In this document: positions 47,506 to 58,473 of the stretch, piece by piece | How positions within the stretch are numbered: the stretch's first letter is position 1 | How the letters are laid out: the number at the start of each line of letters is the position of its first letter | Notes under the pieces: generated by a model | Databases searched by the model: none | Told to the model about the DNA's origin: nothing | The model's input: only the letters and a program-made list of their open reading frames with translations | Assembly (NCBI GenBank): GCA_949752745.1 | Contig: OX457033.1 | Coordinates: forward strand, 13,607,970 to 13,671,969 | Length of the DNA: 64,000 bases | From: Protula sp. h YS-2021 | Taxonomy: Eukaryota > Annelida > Polychaeta > Sabellida > Serpulidae | Reading direction: 5' to 3' | Program-made: the position numbers and the translations under genes

Positions 47506-47905
47506 TATGGGTTATTAGCTAAAAGGGTTATTAGCTATATGGCTTAATAGCTGCATGGGTTATTAGCTAAAAGGGTTATTAGCTATATGGCTTAGTAGCT
47601 GCATGGGTTATTAGCTATGTGGGTTATTAGCTACATGGGCTATTAGCTATATGGGTTATTAGCTACATGGGTTATTATCTATATGGCTTATTAGCTCCAT
47701 GGGTTATTAGTTATATGGCTTATTAGCTGCATGGGTTATTAGCTACATGGGTTATTAGCTATATGGGTTATTAGCTACATGGGTTATTAGCTATGTGGGT
47801 TATTAGCTCCATGGGTTATTAGCTATATGGTTATTAGCTACATGGGTTATTAGCTGTATGACTTGTTAGCTGCATGGGATATTAGCCACATGGGTTATTA
47901 AATGA
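47506..47905. repeat. 16-bp tandem array, about 24 copies
   Basis: Units GGGTTATTAGCTACAT and GGGTTATTAGCTATAT alternate, with variants GGCTTATTAGCTGCAT. The array ends sharply at TTATTAAATGAAATA. Confidence 0.93.
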
Positions 47906-48800
47906 AATATACTTGGTGGTCAGGTGTTCGTTTTTTATTGTTTTAATTGGAGGTCAATTGAACAGTGGTAAGTTGGTCATTGGCGAGTTGAAGGATGGTC
48001 AATTGACTGGAAGTGCTGAAAAGAGCAACGCAATTTATTTCATCCATGTTAAATACGTACTTTGATTTGTGTCCATCAGTAATGCTATCTTGTTTTTCTT
48101 TGTAGTTTTTAACCAAAACAAGATTAACGACTGCTATCTGAGTTGTATTAAGTACTCTAAACTGTGAATGCCGATACCCTAAAAATGGGTCATTGCCATA
48201 CGATGCTTGCATACTGGATTTATTTCTTCTTAGCATATAACTTTTAATATAGGTACAGTTTTTATGCATCGTATATTAAATCAAAATTTGTGACCAACAG
48301 TATCAACTTCAGAAATTTGCCTCCAGAATCTTAAAAGAGGCCGTTGTGTGGTCAGCACTGGATACGAAGTGTACAATAAAAAAAATCACAGCTTTTTTTT
48401 TGCATCCCGTTTTGATCACGAAAATAAAAAAACAAAGGCTAAAAAAAATAAGCGAAGTGTAAAAGTTCAGATCAAGTGCCACACGTGTGCGAAATTTGGG
48501 ATTCCTAGGGCCAGTATGCCTAGAGGAGTAATACAAACAAAATGACAGACCAGTTAAGAGAAAAAGATACTCGTTGCAAGTCTTCGACTTGTCCAGTGTT
48601 GAAACTCGTTTATTTTTCTAAGTGATTTAATGTTCAAGCGGAATGTCCAGATAACGCAAAGAAAACAAACCACTAAGTATACTAAACAATTATTCAGGTT
48701 ACAAAGAACCTTGAAAATAATTAATAATTTGTCACTTCGTCAAGTGGTCAAAGTTCAGGATCCGTTGTATATATATATATATGCGTGTTTGTGTGTGTGT
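47906..48800. other. No feature recognised before the gap
   Basis: Short frames on both strands, no family motif. A short (AT)n and (GT)n run abuts the gap. Confidence 0.45.
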
Positions 48801-49000
48801 NNNNNNNNNNNNNNNNNNNNNNNNNNNNNNNNNNNNNNNNNNNNNNNNNNNNNNNNNNNNNNNNNNNNNNNNNNNNNNNNNNNNNNNNNNNNNNNNNNNN
48901 NNNNNNNNNNNNNNNNNNNNNNNNNNNNNNNNNNNNNNNNNNNNNNNNNNNNNNNNNNNNNNNNNNNNNNNNNNNNNNNNNNNNNNNNNNNNNNNNNNNN
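48801..49000. other. Assembly gap (200 N)
   Basis: A run of N between a GT run on the left and a C run on the right. Frames drawn across it are meaningless. Confidence 1.
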
Positions 49001-50040
49001 ACCCGCCCCCCCCCCCTCCGCCTCCCGCAAAACAAGTTACGTGCATGCGATGTGCACGCAATTGTGGTGGGATCAAATTTTGTTTGAATGCGATGTAAAA
49101 GAAAAGAACCGCCCCGCCCCTCCCCGCCCCCTATCTGAAGTACTGAATGGAAAATTATCCCCGTTTAGGAAATTAGCACACCTTACGGACCACGTATGGG
49201 CCCTAAGGGGAAGACGTAATATTATCAGTTTAAACCAAAAGTTGACTTTGATTAATTCTGATATTGATTATGTATTAACAAAAAACGAGAAGCATCTGTT
49301 CTGAAATATTAGACTTTAAAGTCGTCATGACACCAATAGTTCAGTTCCTCTTTGTTCTATATATCCGGTTTGTAATATATTTAGCATTCAATCTCGTTCA
49401 TGAATGGATTCTCCCGATAACAAAATTAAATATTTAAAAAGTAATTTTATGTTTTTTTTTTGTAGATTTCGAAACACAACTAAAATCGTTTTGTGGTTGT
49501 CAATGTCAATAAGTTTGTAAATTGTTGGTCAATATAATTTTTACGGATTAATTTTACTGGTTATTCTAAAGAATTAAAAAAACAAAACATGGGACACCAT
49601 ATACCTGCTAAACAACACAAATAATTCTTGTTTTATGTTGTAATTTTGAATTTACTGTTTGGAATGTCCAATTATCAAAACTTTTCTTCCGATGAGTTTT
49701 GTTTCGTATCATACTGAATTTCAGATTTCAGACTAAATTATCAGATTTAATTTAGGCAAATAGGTTTTTATAGAGAGCTGTTTGCCGATACTGAAAGCTT
49801 ATAATTCTGACTGAGATATTCTGAATTCAAATTTAGCGGGGGCCTATTGCAGTTCTCTGAAAAAAAAAACTGCCGCCATGTTTCAGAAGGATGCGACAAA
49901 CACTGGGTCCAGCTCACTTCAAATTTTTATATTTAGTTCAATATGCGGGTTTTTCTCGTTAAAATGCGGGTAGTCATTTGCATTGTAAATCTTTTTCAGA
50001 GCAGCTTTTCAGTCAGTGTGAAATTTTGCAGAATCAGATC
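49001..50040. other. Gene-poor stretch after the gap
   Basis: It starts with a C run; the rest is AT-rich without a recognised gene. Confidence 0.45.
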
Positions 50041-50050
50041 GAGAAAATGG

Positions 50051-50263
50051 AAGGGGGGGGGGGGGGGGGGACGGGAGGGAGGAAAAGGGGGAGAAGCGGA
50101 GGAGGAAAGAGAAGGAGGAGACAGATGAAGAGAGAAGATAGACCGATTGAGAAATATAGAGATGGAGATAGAGAGTTAGGCAGATATATATACAACAAGA
50201 CAGCTCAACAGACAGAAAGAAGGACAGACAGATAGATAGACAGATAGATAGATAGAAAGATAT

Positions 50264-50296
<33 letters not shown>

Positions 50297-50297
50297 G

Positions 50298-50382
<85 letters not shown>

Positions 50383-50383
50383 T
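50051..50383. repeat. G run, purine-rich stretch and (GATA)n microsatellite
   Basis: About 18 G from 50051, then a GGA/GAGA purine tract, then about 35 GATA units (50229-50383) with a few interruptions. It produces the Tyr-Leu-Ser-Ile frame on the minus strand, which is not a protein. Confidence 0.95.
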
Positions 50384-53212
50384 TTTCAGAGAATTTTTTC
50401 TCGAATTTTGCGTTTTTACGTGAACGATCACCACTAAGTACAGCCCCATCCCCACCCCTTTCTGAAAGCTAAGATTATAAATAACATAATAACAATTTTA
50501 AATGCAATACAATTCGATCCTAATTAAGGCTTAACCCTGAAATAAGACCACCAGTGAAAATAAACTGTTCCCATTTACGAGACTTGTCCTGTTTGTGGCG
50601 CGTTTATTTATAATGAAAAAGTCATCAAGAACGGAGCTACAGTAAAACCTGGTTAATCCGGACAGTACCCGGGCTGACAAAAAATGTCCGGATTAACAAG
50701 ATGCCCGGATTACTGAGGTATTGCAATAATGGCTTGGTTTGCTCAATAAATATCTCATTATTGATGATGTCGATAGCGAATGATGCATTGCAGTGAGGGA
50801 AACTGGTCAACTTCAGTTGAAAACGGAGAATTATCACGGTATCATAACGTTATGGCCCGTTAAAATTAATTAAATTGAAAGTACACTAGATCCGTATAAA
50901 TCAAGGAAACTGTGTTTCTCGTTTAGTACCCCTTTTCCAACTCCTCCCCCCCCCCCAGATTAAAGGTGGGCTTATAACTGGTAACGGTAAGAGTGGGGAG
51001 CACAGCACCACATAATTTTGCAACATATCCTTCAACAAAATTTACACTATTATGTTCCTCATTTCCTTTATATTTCAATTTCGATTAAAAGGTTATTCAA
51101 TTAATTTCTCTGACAATTTGATTTAACAATTCCAGATGTTTAAATTTTTAATGCTCTTGGGACTAGACAAGACACGTTTAACGGGAACAGGAGGATCACA
51201 CCGTTATTTGTCCGCATTACACGGGTTATCCATACAATAAAACCTAAAACTGGGTGTGCAAAATTGTGTCCAGAGTCCGGAATAAGGAGCGTCTAAATTA
51301 TATATATGCAGGTCCTTACTGTATGAAAACCAATGCAAAATTAAAAGGGCTGAAATATTTTGTCCGAATTAGGGAGATGTCGATATTGTGAGGTTTATCC
51401 AGAGGCAGGTTGTACTTATTAAAAAGTGATCATATTTTGTGAGATGGTGTTATCCCATGATTTCGCTGTTCGGAGTTAAAATTCCAAGGTCTCTCTGGCC
51501 AAACTGCAATTTCCCTGTGACAACGGGTGAGTTCCCGCCCAGGCACCACGTGTTTGTTGCTATCCCATAGAGCTGGATCTAGTGATCTTTGAGACAGCAG
51601 GTCTGCTTCATTTAAGTTTAATTTAACAGTACTTTAAATGGGATTTAGTTCAGATGCAGGAGCCAGTAAACATTTTGACGACGTCTGTTCCTAGACATTT
51701 TAGACGTCTGTGCAACGTCTTTGTTTCTGAGTATTACACGCAGTGATAATTTTGCAGCTTTGTTGGGACTTGCTTTGAAGGTAAAAGAATGACTTTCCGG
51801 AGAAAAACGATCATAAATCTCAATAAAGGCCTTTCCCTATAAGGTGCTGCTTTGGAGGCGTCATCTATTTATTTACTTATTTATTTATGCTCAAGATACA
51901 CAAACATACGAGATTACGAGTGTTCAAGTTTTACAAACAATTTTAAGTGCAAACCAAGAGCCTACTTTTCTTACTCAAGACCTTTTAAACTTGTCATCAA
52001 AATTTAGTTTCAGGAAACAAATTGTAATCCGAAGTTAACAGTAAAAAGAATATAAAACTAACACAAAAGCTGCGTCTTTTTTGCTACGTATGAAGGATTA
52101 AAACCCTACCTTTAGTGGATTATCCAAAAATCGCGTTCAGTGACAAGAGTTACGCTTCACTGGTATTTTCAATGATTCCGAAAATTTCGAAATAAATGTT
52201 GAGATATGTCTACCTAGTTTTGTTTTTGTTGTAGCGGCCTTTGTTGGATATAGCAGCAATTAACAGGAGCATATTAGCATCGCTCAATGCTAAAACTCCC
52301 GATATATTGGTCAGCAGTTGTTTTATTGGCATCTGTATGACGTCAGAATGGCGTTTGTCAATACTGGTATGGTATGGAGACAAAATTAGCAGCCTTGATG
52401 ACAGAGATAAGGGCTAGTCAGCATGGCAAAATAACGGTTCGCTATGCGCTGAGACCCGCACTGTATATTTTTTTGTGCTCGCGTTCAATGGTGTACAGTA
52501 GGACCTGTAAAATCAGAACTTAGAACAGTTACGAGCCGGAAGCTAGGGTGTTGCAGTGTTTTTTGTTTTCGTCTCGACCGACTCGCAAGGTCTATCAAAC
52601 GTCTTTGCCGCAGCTTTGACCAGACGTCAGATCAAGACGTCTATCCAACGTGTATGCAACGTCAAATATTAACGAGGTTACTAAGAGTTCCACTTACAGG
52701 TCCCAGCTGGAAATCTGACTAGTTTCTAATTCAGCTTAATTGGTGATCTTATTTTCTGGTGTGCATTTTATTTTTGTCTTACCTCCTTCTCGTAGAGGAT
52801 CGTGTATGGTAAATTTCACTGTATGTCAGTAGAACAAGCTGGTGCGGTTCCTGTGACCTAATTAACCAAGTAGTTACCTTGTCAGAAGTTGTTTTTATTG
52901 TGATAAGTCATGCCTGTTGTAGAGAGCGTTATATAATTGATAATACCTCGATAATATTACGATAACAGCATCTCATGAATCGAATGGTACTCTGAAAATA
53001 ATATGATCTCAATTAATTGAATATGGTGGTTTCAGAGGAGAAGGGATGGGGGAGGGAGGAGGAAGGTTGTTGCTATCTGAAACTATTGCAACGAAGGTCA
53101 GACACCTCCCTGGGTGTTCTCACTATTTCCTCATTTTAAATTCAACAGAATTAAAAAGCAGCAAAACTAGAGAGAGAACGAAAACATTGCATAAACATAC
53201 ATAAAAATATCC
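50384..53212. other. Gene-poor region left of the DIRS nest
   Basis: No coding motif, tandem array or terminal repeat recognised. A C run lies near 50946-50957. Words such as GACGTCTGT and ACGTCTATCCAACGT recur near 51680-51720 and 52590-52660. Confidence 0.45.
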
Positions 53213-55165
53213 CCTTCTGTGAATAGGTGATCGCGAAAATCTGCCACCACTGCTGGGCTAGCCTGAAATGGGTCCAGATTGGAGCTGTTACACCAAGCGG
53301 CAAACTTATTCCACTGAGACCTGTAAACTTTAGCCGTGGAGCCCTTGTGACTATTTATTATTTTCTCTCTTACCTGTTTGGAGAAGCCCTTGTTTTTCAG
53401 AATGGACTAGTTAGACAACAAAGGTGTAACTTCAGTAAGTGAGGGGAGGGGTGGAAGTGTTGCCAATGGGGCTGTGACAGCAATTCCTTGTGGCATGGGA
53501 TTGGTATTGCAATGGAGTAGGAGAGCGAACCATGGGGCTTCTGGTCCCGTGGGCCAATGAGCAGTAGAAACGATGGTTTCAACTTGATTACCCTCTGCAG
53601 GACTTGATCTAAGATTGCCTGAGGAGGAAAGGCATACAGGACTTCGTTCAGTGGCCACTGACAATTGAGGGCGCCCAGGCTGATCTGGTCAGGGAGATAC
53701 GTAACGGGGAAGTTGGGCCGTCATTGTGTTTGCAAACAGGCCTAACGTCGGGGGACCCCACGATGACTGGTGTGTTATCCACTGTAGGATCGCAGGGACA
53801 GACACCATTCGGTGTTGATTACTTGGCCCTGTCTGGAAGCTAAATCCGCTAGCATGTTCAGTTTCCCGGCCAGGTGACGGCTGAAAAGGTTACGTGGTCC
53901 TCTCGGGCCCTGGTGAGAATTGGAAAGGCTAGTTTGGACAGGGTCCGTGATTTCGTACATCCTTGTTTGTTCAGGTAAGCTATGGCCGTGGAGTTGTCCA
54001 ACCGATAAAGGCCTGCTTTGTTTCTGAGTTGCCTAGACAATTTGTTCAGGGCAATCCAGACCACTCGGAGTTACAGCCAGTTTATGTGATAGGACTGAAG
54101 AGAGGAGGCTATCTGCCCTTCTATCTGCCTTCCATTAAATTCCCCACCCCGAGTGGGATGCGTCTGTCTGAATTTCCACATCTGGGGTGCGGGGTTGGAA
54201 CGGCATCCCCTTGGACATGACTTGAACATCGCACCACCATTGTAGGGCTTGCAGGGTGGCTACGTGTGAAACCTGCGTCTTGGCTGTGGATGAACGTCCC
54301 TGATCCAATGCCCATCTTACCTGACTTTGGAAAGGTCTGTAGTGGAGACGGCCTAGAGGGACCGTCTTCTCTGTCGCTACCAAAGGACCTAAAAGGGACT
54401 CCACGGACTGTAATCTTACCTTCTTGCTTGCGGGAATACCCTTTATGGCTCGTGCAATTCTCTGGCAGCGTTCTGGTGTGGGAAACGCTCTGGCCCAACA
54501 CCCCATCCCGTAATGACCCTTTTATCACCTGGACCGTGCCCATCTGGAAGGTGACCACTCGGAGGAAACCGTTTATGGGGGAGAGATTGATTACTAGTCT
54601 CCACTCCCTGCCCCGATTTCTTGGGAACCAGGAATACCCTGCTGAAAAGCCCATTTTCTGGCATTTCCTCGATTGTCTCTTTCTGTGTAAAGCTTAGTAA
54701 CATTTTGTGGAGAGTTAAGTCCTTTTCTGTCCCCTTGGAGTAGGAGGTGACCAGTTGTTTTGGCGCGCGGGTGGTTAGGGGAATGGGGCACTTGTGCCCC
54801 TTTTGGTATCGATTGAATGGTAGGGAGTAACCCCTCTTCAACCATCGTACTACCCTTCGAGAAGCCCCCATCTGTTCCCATTGCCGCCAGAACTTTCCTA
54901 GTCTCCCTCCTACGGGCAAGGAGGCGTTTGAAGAGAGTAATCTTTACAAATCTTAAAGTATCGCCAGGAGATGAGAGAATCTCGGGTCGGTACTTTGATT
55001 GGTTGCTACCTGAGCAACTGTGGAGATGGACCCTCTGTTTTACTGTCGGTGTTGGGTTTCGGTCTCTTGACAGGGCGCTGTTGTGGCTGAGAACTCGGCT
55101 TGCCCTGTCTCGGCGAGGTCGCTTGAATGAGGATCGGGACATCCTGGACATGACGGCATAATCCT
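53213..55165 (-). pseudogene. Older DIRS-like element, left part: RT/RNase H and start of recombinase, broken
   Basis: On the minus strand this matches the younger element from the end of gag through RT, RNase H and the first part of the tyrosine recombinase. Visible pieces: MSRMSRSSFKRP near 55130, RVVRWLKRGYSLPF near 54840, RVFLVPKKSG near 54620, VINLSPINGFLRV near 54575, LDNSTAIAYLNKQG near 53990, LADLASRQGQVINTEWCLS near 53820, and the recombinase N-terminus down to 53213. About 380 bp are missing near 54505, removing the RT core with the YLDD motif. Frameshifts are frequent. The match ends near 53213 inside the recombinase, so the 3' end is lost. It is interrupted at 55165 by the younger element and continues at 63131. 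Confidence 0.92.
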
Positions 55166-55197
55166 GTTTTACTTCGCAAAAGCTTTGAATTCGCTTA

Positions 55198-55363
55198 TCT
55201 CCACTTTTAATGGGTTCCCTTCCAGTAATATTTACCACGCAATATAAAAAAAGAACTTTTTGAGGTACTGTTCAAGATACTCTAACCCTTCCATCCATCC
55301 TTTGGCCAATCAGAATGCCCGAGACGTCGTCTGCTAGTCTCGTATAAACGACATTCCCTTTTT
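55198..55363 (+). repeat. Left inverted terminal repeat of the DIRS element
   Basis: It runs from TCTCCACTTTTAATGGGTTC to ACATTCCCTTTTT and is the reverse complement of 62911-63076 apart from about two mismatches. It contains CGTATAAACG, a possible TATA box for the element. The outermost 32 bp (55166-55197) differ from the right end, as is usual for the unequal DIRS termini. Confidence 0.95.
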
Positions 55364-56236
55364 GCGTGGCGTCTGTACAACACGCCATTCTGTGTGCTGC
55401 CGGTTTTTTGCAGCAAGGGAACTGGTTTAAGGTGCGAATTGCTTCATTTTTACTTAATTCACTACCTAATGGATTATTTTATTTATTATTGTGCGTTGGG
55501 ATAAATTTATGGAGCCGAAGTGTGTTAATTCGACATCTTACTCTTCGGTCTGATTAGGTTGAGTTTGCACGATCACGGAGACACTTTCCTAGTCCCGAGA
55601 AGTGCGCCTCTTTCTCCACTTTCTTTCAGATTGAGGAACTTACCAGTTCCACCTCAGTTCGTCTAGGAGTAGGATCTTTTCAGGCTGCTGGACCTGATCA
55701 GACTCCAAGCTTTACCAGCCAGCTGTGTCATCGCGGAAATGGCCAGTTTTGCTTAAGCTTTACTCCATGGGTCGCTTCTCAGTCTTCGTAGAGCAGGTTC
55801 TGCAAGTCTGACAGCGTTCTCCGACGAAAAGAGACGTTTTCTGTGACGTCTGAGGGTCATTTTCTTTGCCAGGACCGTTTTCCCATTGTGGTCATACGGT
55901 CACGGGTGCGAGAAGACCATTCTGGTCCAACGGGACTCACAAACCCGTTACGGTCCGATGGTACCAGGTGCATCTGAGGCAAGAGAGATCCATATCCGAC
56001 ACGGGTAGTGCCATTACGGTCCAGCCCGTTACGGCCCGGGAACGCTACCGTTCCGGGAAGCATCTCTTTTCGTCTTTTCCTTAGACCCAGCGAGTTTTTG
56101 CGGTGTTTAAGCAATTGTAAACACAGCTTGGAGGGTTAAAGCTTGCAGTCGAAGCAAAGCACTGAGAAATGTAGTATTGTGCGTTGTTTTATACTACATA
56201 TTCTCACCGTTGTTTTTCTCTGCTTGCATTTCAGAT
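55364..56236 (+). promoter_or_regulatory. 5' leader of the DIRS element with possible 5'-UTR intron
   Basis: Non-coding leader of about 870 bp. TTTTTCTCTGCTTGCATTTCAG ends at 56234, a strong splice acceptor just two bases before the gag ATG. A possible donor, TTAAG|GTGCGA, lies near 55432. Between 55866 and 56060 the words ACGGTCC, GGTCC and CGTTACGG recur. These are partly self-complementary, and a similar cluster lies after the coding region (61920-62060). The splice model is inference. Confidence 0.4.
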
Positions 56237-57700
56237 ATGACAGAGGCCAGTCTACATTCTCCACCGTTACCGCCTCAGTGTATCCATCCTCCAACTGCGT
56301 GTAACCCCCACTCCATCTGCGACCGCTGTAGACGGAATAGTGGAATACCTCTGTGCGAGCCAGACAGCCCGTGCGGCGAGTGCCTACATCTCACTCCAGA
56401 GGATTGGAAAGTCCTATTACGGAATAGGACCAAGAACGAGCGCAGGAGGGATAAGCGCAAATTCCTTTCGTCAGCTTCGTTTGTTACTCGTGAATTTATT
56501 CAGGATACCATGAAAAAGGCTAGCTCCGTTATTCTGGGCCAGGTCTCCACCCCCGTACACGTAGACACTGGTGCAGAATCGGAATCCGCTACGCCAGTTA
56601 AGAGACATAAAAAATCCAAGAGTAAAGGACGTGCATTTTCTGAGACTGTAGCAGAATTTGACATCCCGGAAGGACAAGAACGGGATCGTCTCCGCGAGGC
56701 ATGGGCCTCACCTCCTAGAGTGAAACCAAGTGGCAGTCCAGGAGGGGCGTTTAAGTCCCCGTCTGAGGAACAAGTGACTTTAACGCATAAGGATACGGGA
56801 ACAGTGCTTTCGGCGGTTACAGGCCAGTTAGGCATTCCCCCGCGAGAGGACTTATCCCCCCCTCCTCAGCTACAGCGTCTCCCGAGTGAATTTTCAGCGT
56901 TCTTGTCTATGCAATCGCAACTGCAAAAGCAACTTTTGGATTTACAGAATCAAGTTCAGAAGCAGGAGAGTCTGCTTAGTCAAAGACAAAAGCCTAAACC
57001 ATCAGCTACGGTCTCTCGTCCTCCTCCGGAGATTCAGTCAGTGGCAGCGATGTCGGGCTCGCCTGTACCTCACCTCCCGCTGGACTCTAACGTGGATATT
57101 CTCGAAACGGTCACCATCAGCGAGGAGGATTCCGTGGGCGTGCCCCTTTCGGGCCAAGTCTCTACATTGCTGGAAGATGACGAGGAAATCGGACCGATGG
57201 AAAATTCTCCCCTAGCAGCAGTCCCAAGCAACAGGGAGAAAGAAATTTACACCCCAGTAGGGGAACTCCACATGTCACATTTTCCACAATCCCAACTCCC
57301 AGAAGCAGCATCTGATGAACAGGAGTCGGAGGTGGAAGACGGGGAAGAAGAATCCGAGGGTACGTCAGTACATTCCCGTTGTCATTTACCGTTACGGGCA
57401 GTGGAGCAGGTGCGTTCTCCCGGCCAAGGGCATCGACTTTGGAGAGATCCAGCGGCAGCGGGCAGACGACCCATCCGTACTCCCTCTCCACCAGACCTTG
57501 CCCCATCGGTCGAGGACGCGGCCCCCTCGAGTTCTGCTTCTACGATTGCACCAGAAGACGTGCCGTTCAGGGATGCCATTCAAGAGATAGCCCGCTTAGC
57601 AGAGGTCTCCTGTGGCTCTCCAAATTTAGATAAGGAGGATCCGCCCATTCGTATGACATCTCAGGCGCTCCACCACAACAGGACTCTTTTATCGCACTAG
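56237..57700 (+). CDS. Gag-like protein of the DIRS element, first part (487 codons)
   Basis: I choose ATG 56237 (MTEASLHSPPLPP); an upstream start would need TTG. The N-terminus is Cys-rich (SICDRCRRNS, LCEPDSPCGECLHL), followed by a basic stretch (RTKNERRRDKRK), a Lys/Ser region (RHKKSKSKGR), and a Gln-rich coiled-coil-like segment (about residues 220-255). It ends early at 57700 because the frame shifts near 57664. The homologous reading continues at 57757-58473. In DIRS elements the first frame packages the RNA; that role is inferred from position. Confidence 0.85.
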   Translation: MTEASLHSPPLPPQCIHPPTACNPHSICDRCRRNSGIPLCEPDSPCGECLHLTPEDWKVLLRNRTKNERRRDKRKFLSSASFVTREFIQDTMKKASSVILGQVSTPVHVDTGAESESATPVKRHKKSKSKGRAFSETVAEFDIPEGQERDRLREAWASPPRVKPSGSPGGAFKSPSEEQVTLTHKDTGTVLSAVTGQLGIPPREDLSPPPQLQRLPSEFSAFLSMQSQLQKQLLDLQNQVQKQESLLSQRQKPKPSATVSRPPPEIQSVAAMSGSPVPHLPLDSNVDILETVTISEEDSVGVPLSGQVSTLLEDDEEIGPMENSPLAAVPSNREKEIYTPVGELHMSHFPQSQLPEAASDEQESEVEDGEEESEGTSVHSRCHLPLRAVEQVRSPGQGHRLWRDPAAAGRRPIRTPSPPDLAPSVEDAAPSSSASTIAPEDVPFRDAIQEIARLAEVSCGSPNLDKEDPPIRMTSQALHHNRTLLSH

Positions 57701-58473
57701 CCACCAGCGAGGGCATTGCTCATGCTGTCACGGTCCGCGCGAAAGAGTTCAAGAAGATGGACGCCGGTGAGGGTCGCACACTGTCGCGTTTCCATTTATC
57801 TAAACATTGCCTAGTACGACCAGGCCCATATCGGTCAGCGGATGAAAAAATTCCCCTAGAGGCACTGGAACAGCCCGTGAAGCGTACAGTCTGGATGCCC
57901 ACAGTGCGTAGTGACTCAGACATTCCATTAGTGGAGAAAGACGCCAAGACCATCGAGGCATCTTCTCGCCACATCCTGAACATTATGTCATTTCAAGATC
58001 ATGCACTTAAAGCACTAAAGTCGCGTTGGGAAGAACTTCGCCTTAGTGATCCCGTGTCGGCTAAATTGATGGAATGCCTGGCCTTAGCTACCCGAGACGT
58101 GGTTAAACTTTCCACTTTTTTGATGACGTCAATGGTCTACCTACGTCGAGATGCCTTTCTCCAGCACTGCTGGTCTAGTGTCAAAGGTTTACGGGATCTG
58201 CATCATGCCCCTATCCTGGAGGAACGAGAGCTATTTCCTCCCGCCGAGATAGAGATGGTGAACCAGGAAAGTCGTTCGCTTTCGCAAGATTATGCCCTGA
58301 TGTCCAGGATGTCTCGCTCCTCCTTCAAACGTCCACTGAAGAGGAAGAGACCACAACAGTCCTCTCCGGCACAGTCTAAGCCGAGTGCGCAGCCACAACA
58401 GCCCCCTGTCAAGAAACCGAAACCAAGCCCCGGCAGCAAGACAGAGGGTCCGGCTCCACAGTCGTTCAGGTAG
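57665..58473 (+). CDS. Gag-like protein of the DIRS element, second part after frameshift
   Basis: This is the other reading frame after a 1-bp deletion. It holds TSEGIAHAVTVRAKEFKKM, LVRPGPYRSADEKIPLE, and a helical C-terminal half (VSAKLMECLALATRDVVKL, FLQHCWSSVKGLRDLH), then a basic Pro/Gln-rich tail. The minus-strand older copy reads straight across this point without the break, which shows that the two parts are one protein. It overlaps the RT frame by about 90 bp. Confidence 0.85.

Noticed and set aside
48630..49304. 224-codon frame across 48801-49000
   Set aside because: The middle is an assembly gap of N, so continuity is not real.
50009..50455. 148-codon minus-strand frame rich in Tyr-Leu-Ser-Ile
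   Set aside because: It is a (GATA)n microsatellite read as protein.
54266..54697. Plus-strand frames within the older DIRS copy
   Set aside because: They are antisense to the clear minus-strand RT/RNase H relic.
55857..56114. Minus-strand 85-codon frame in the DIRS leader
   Set aside because: It is antisense to the element, has no motif, and arises from repeated GGTCC words.
56177..56236. Upstream extension of gag
   Set aside because: It would need a TTG start; ATG 56237 directly follows a splice-acceptor-like tract.
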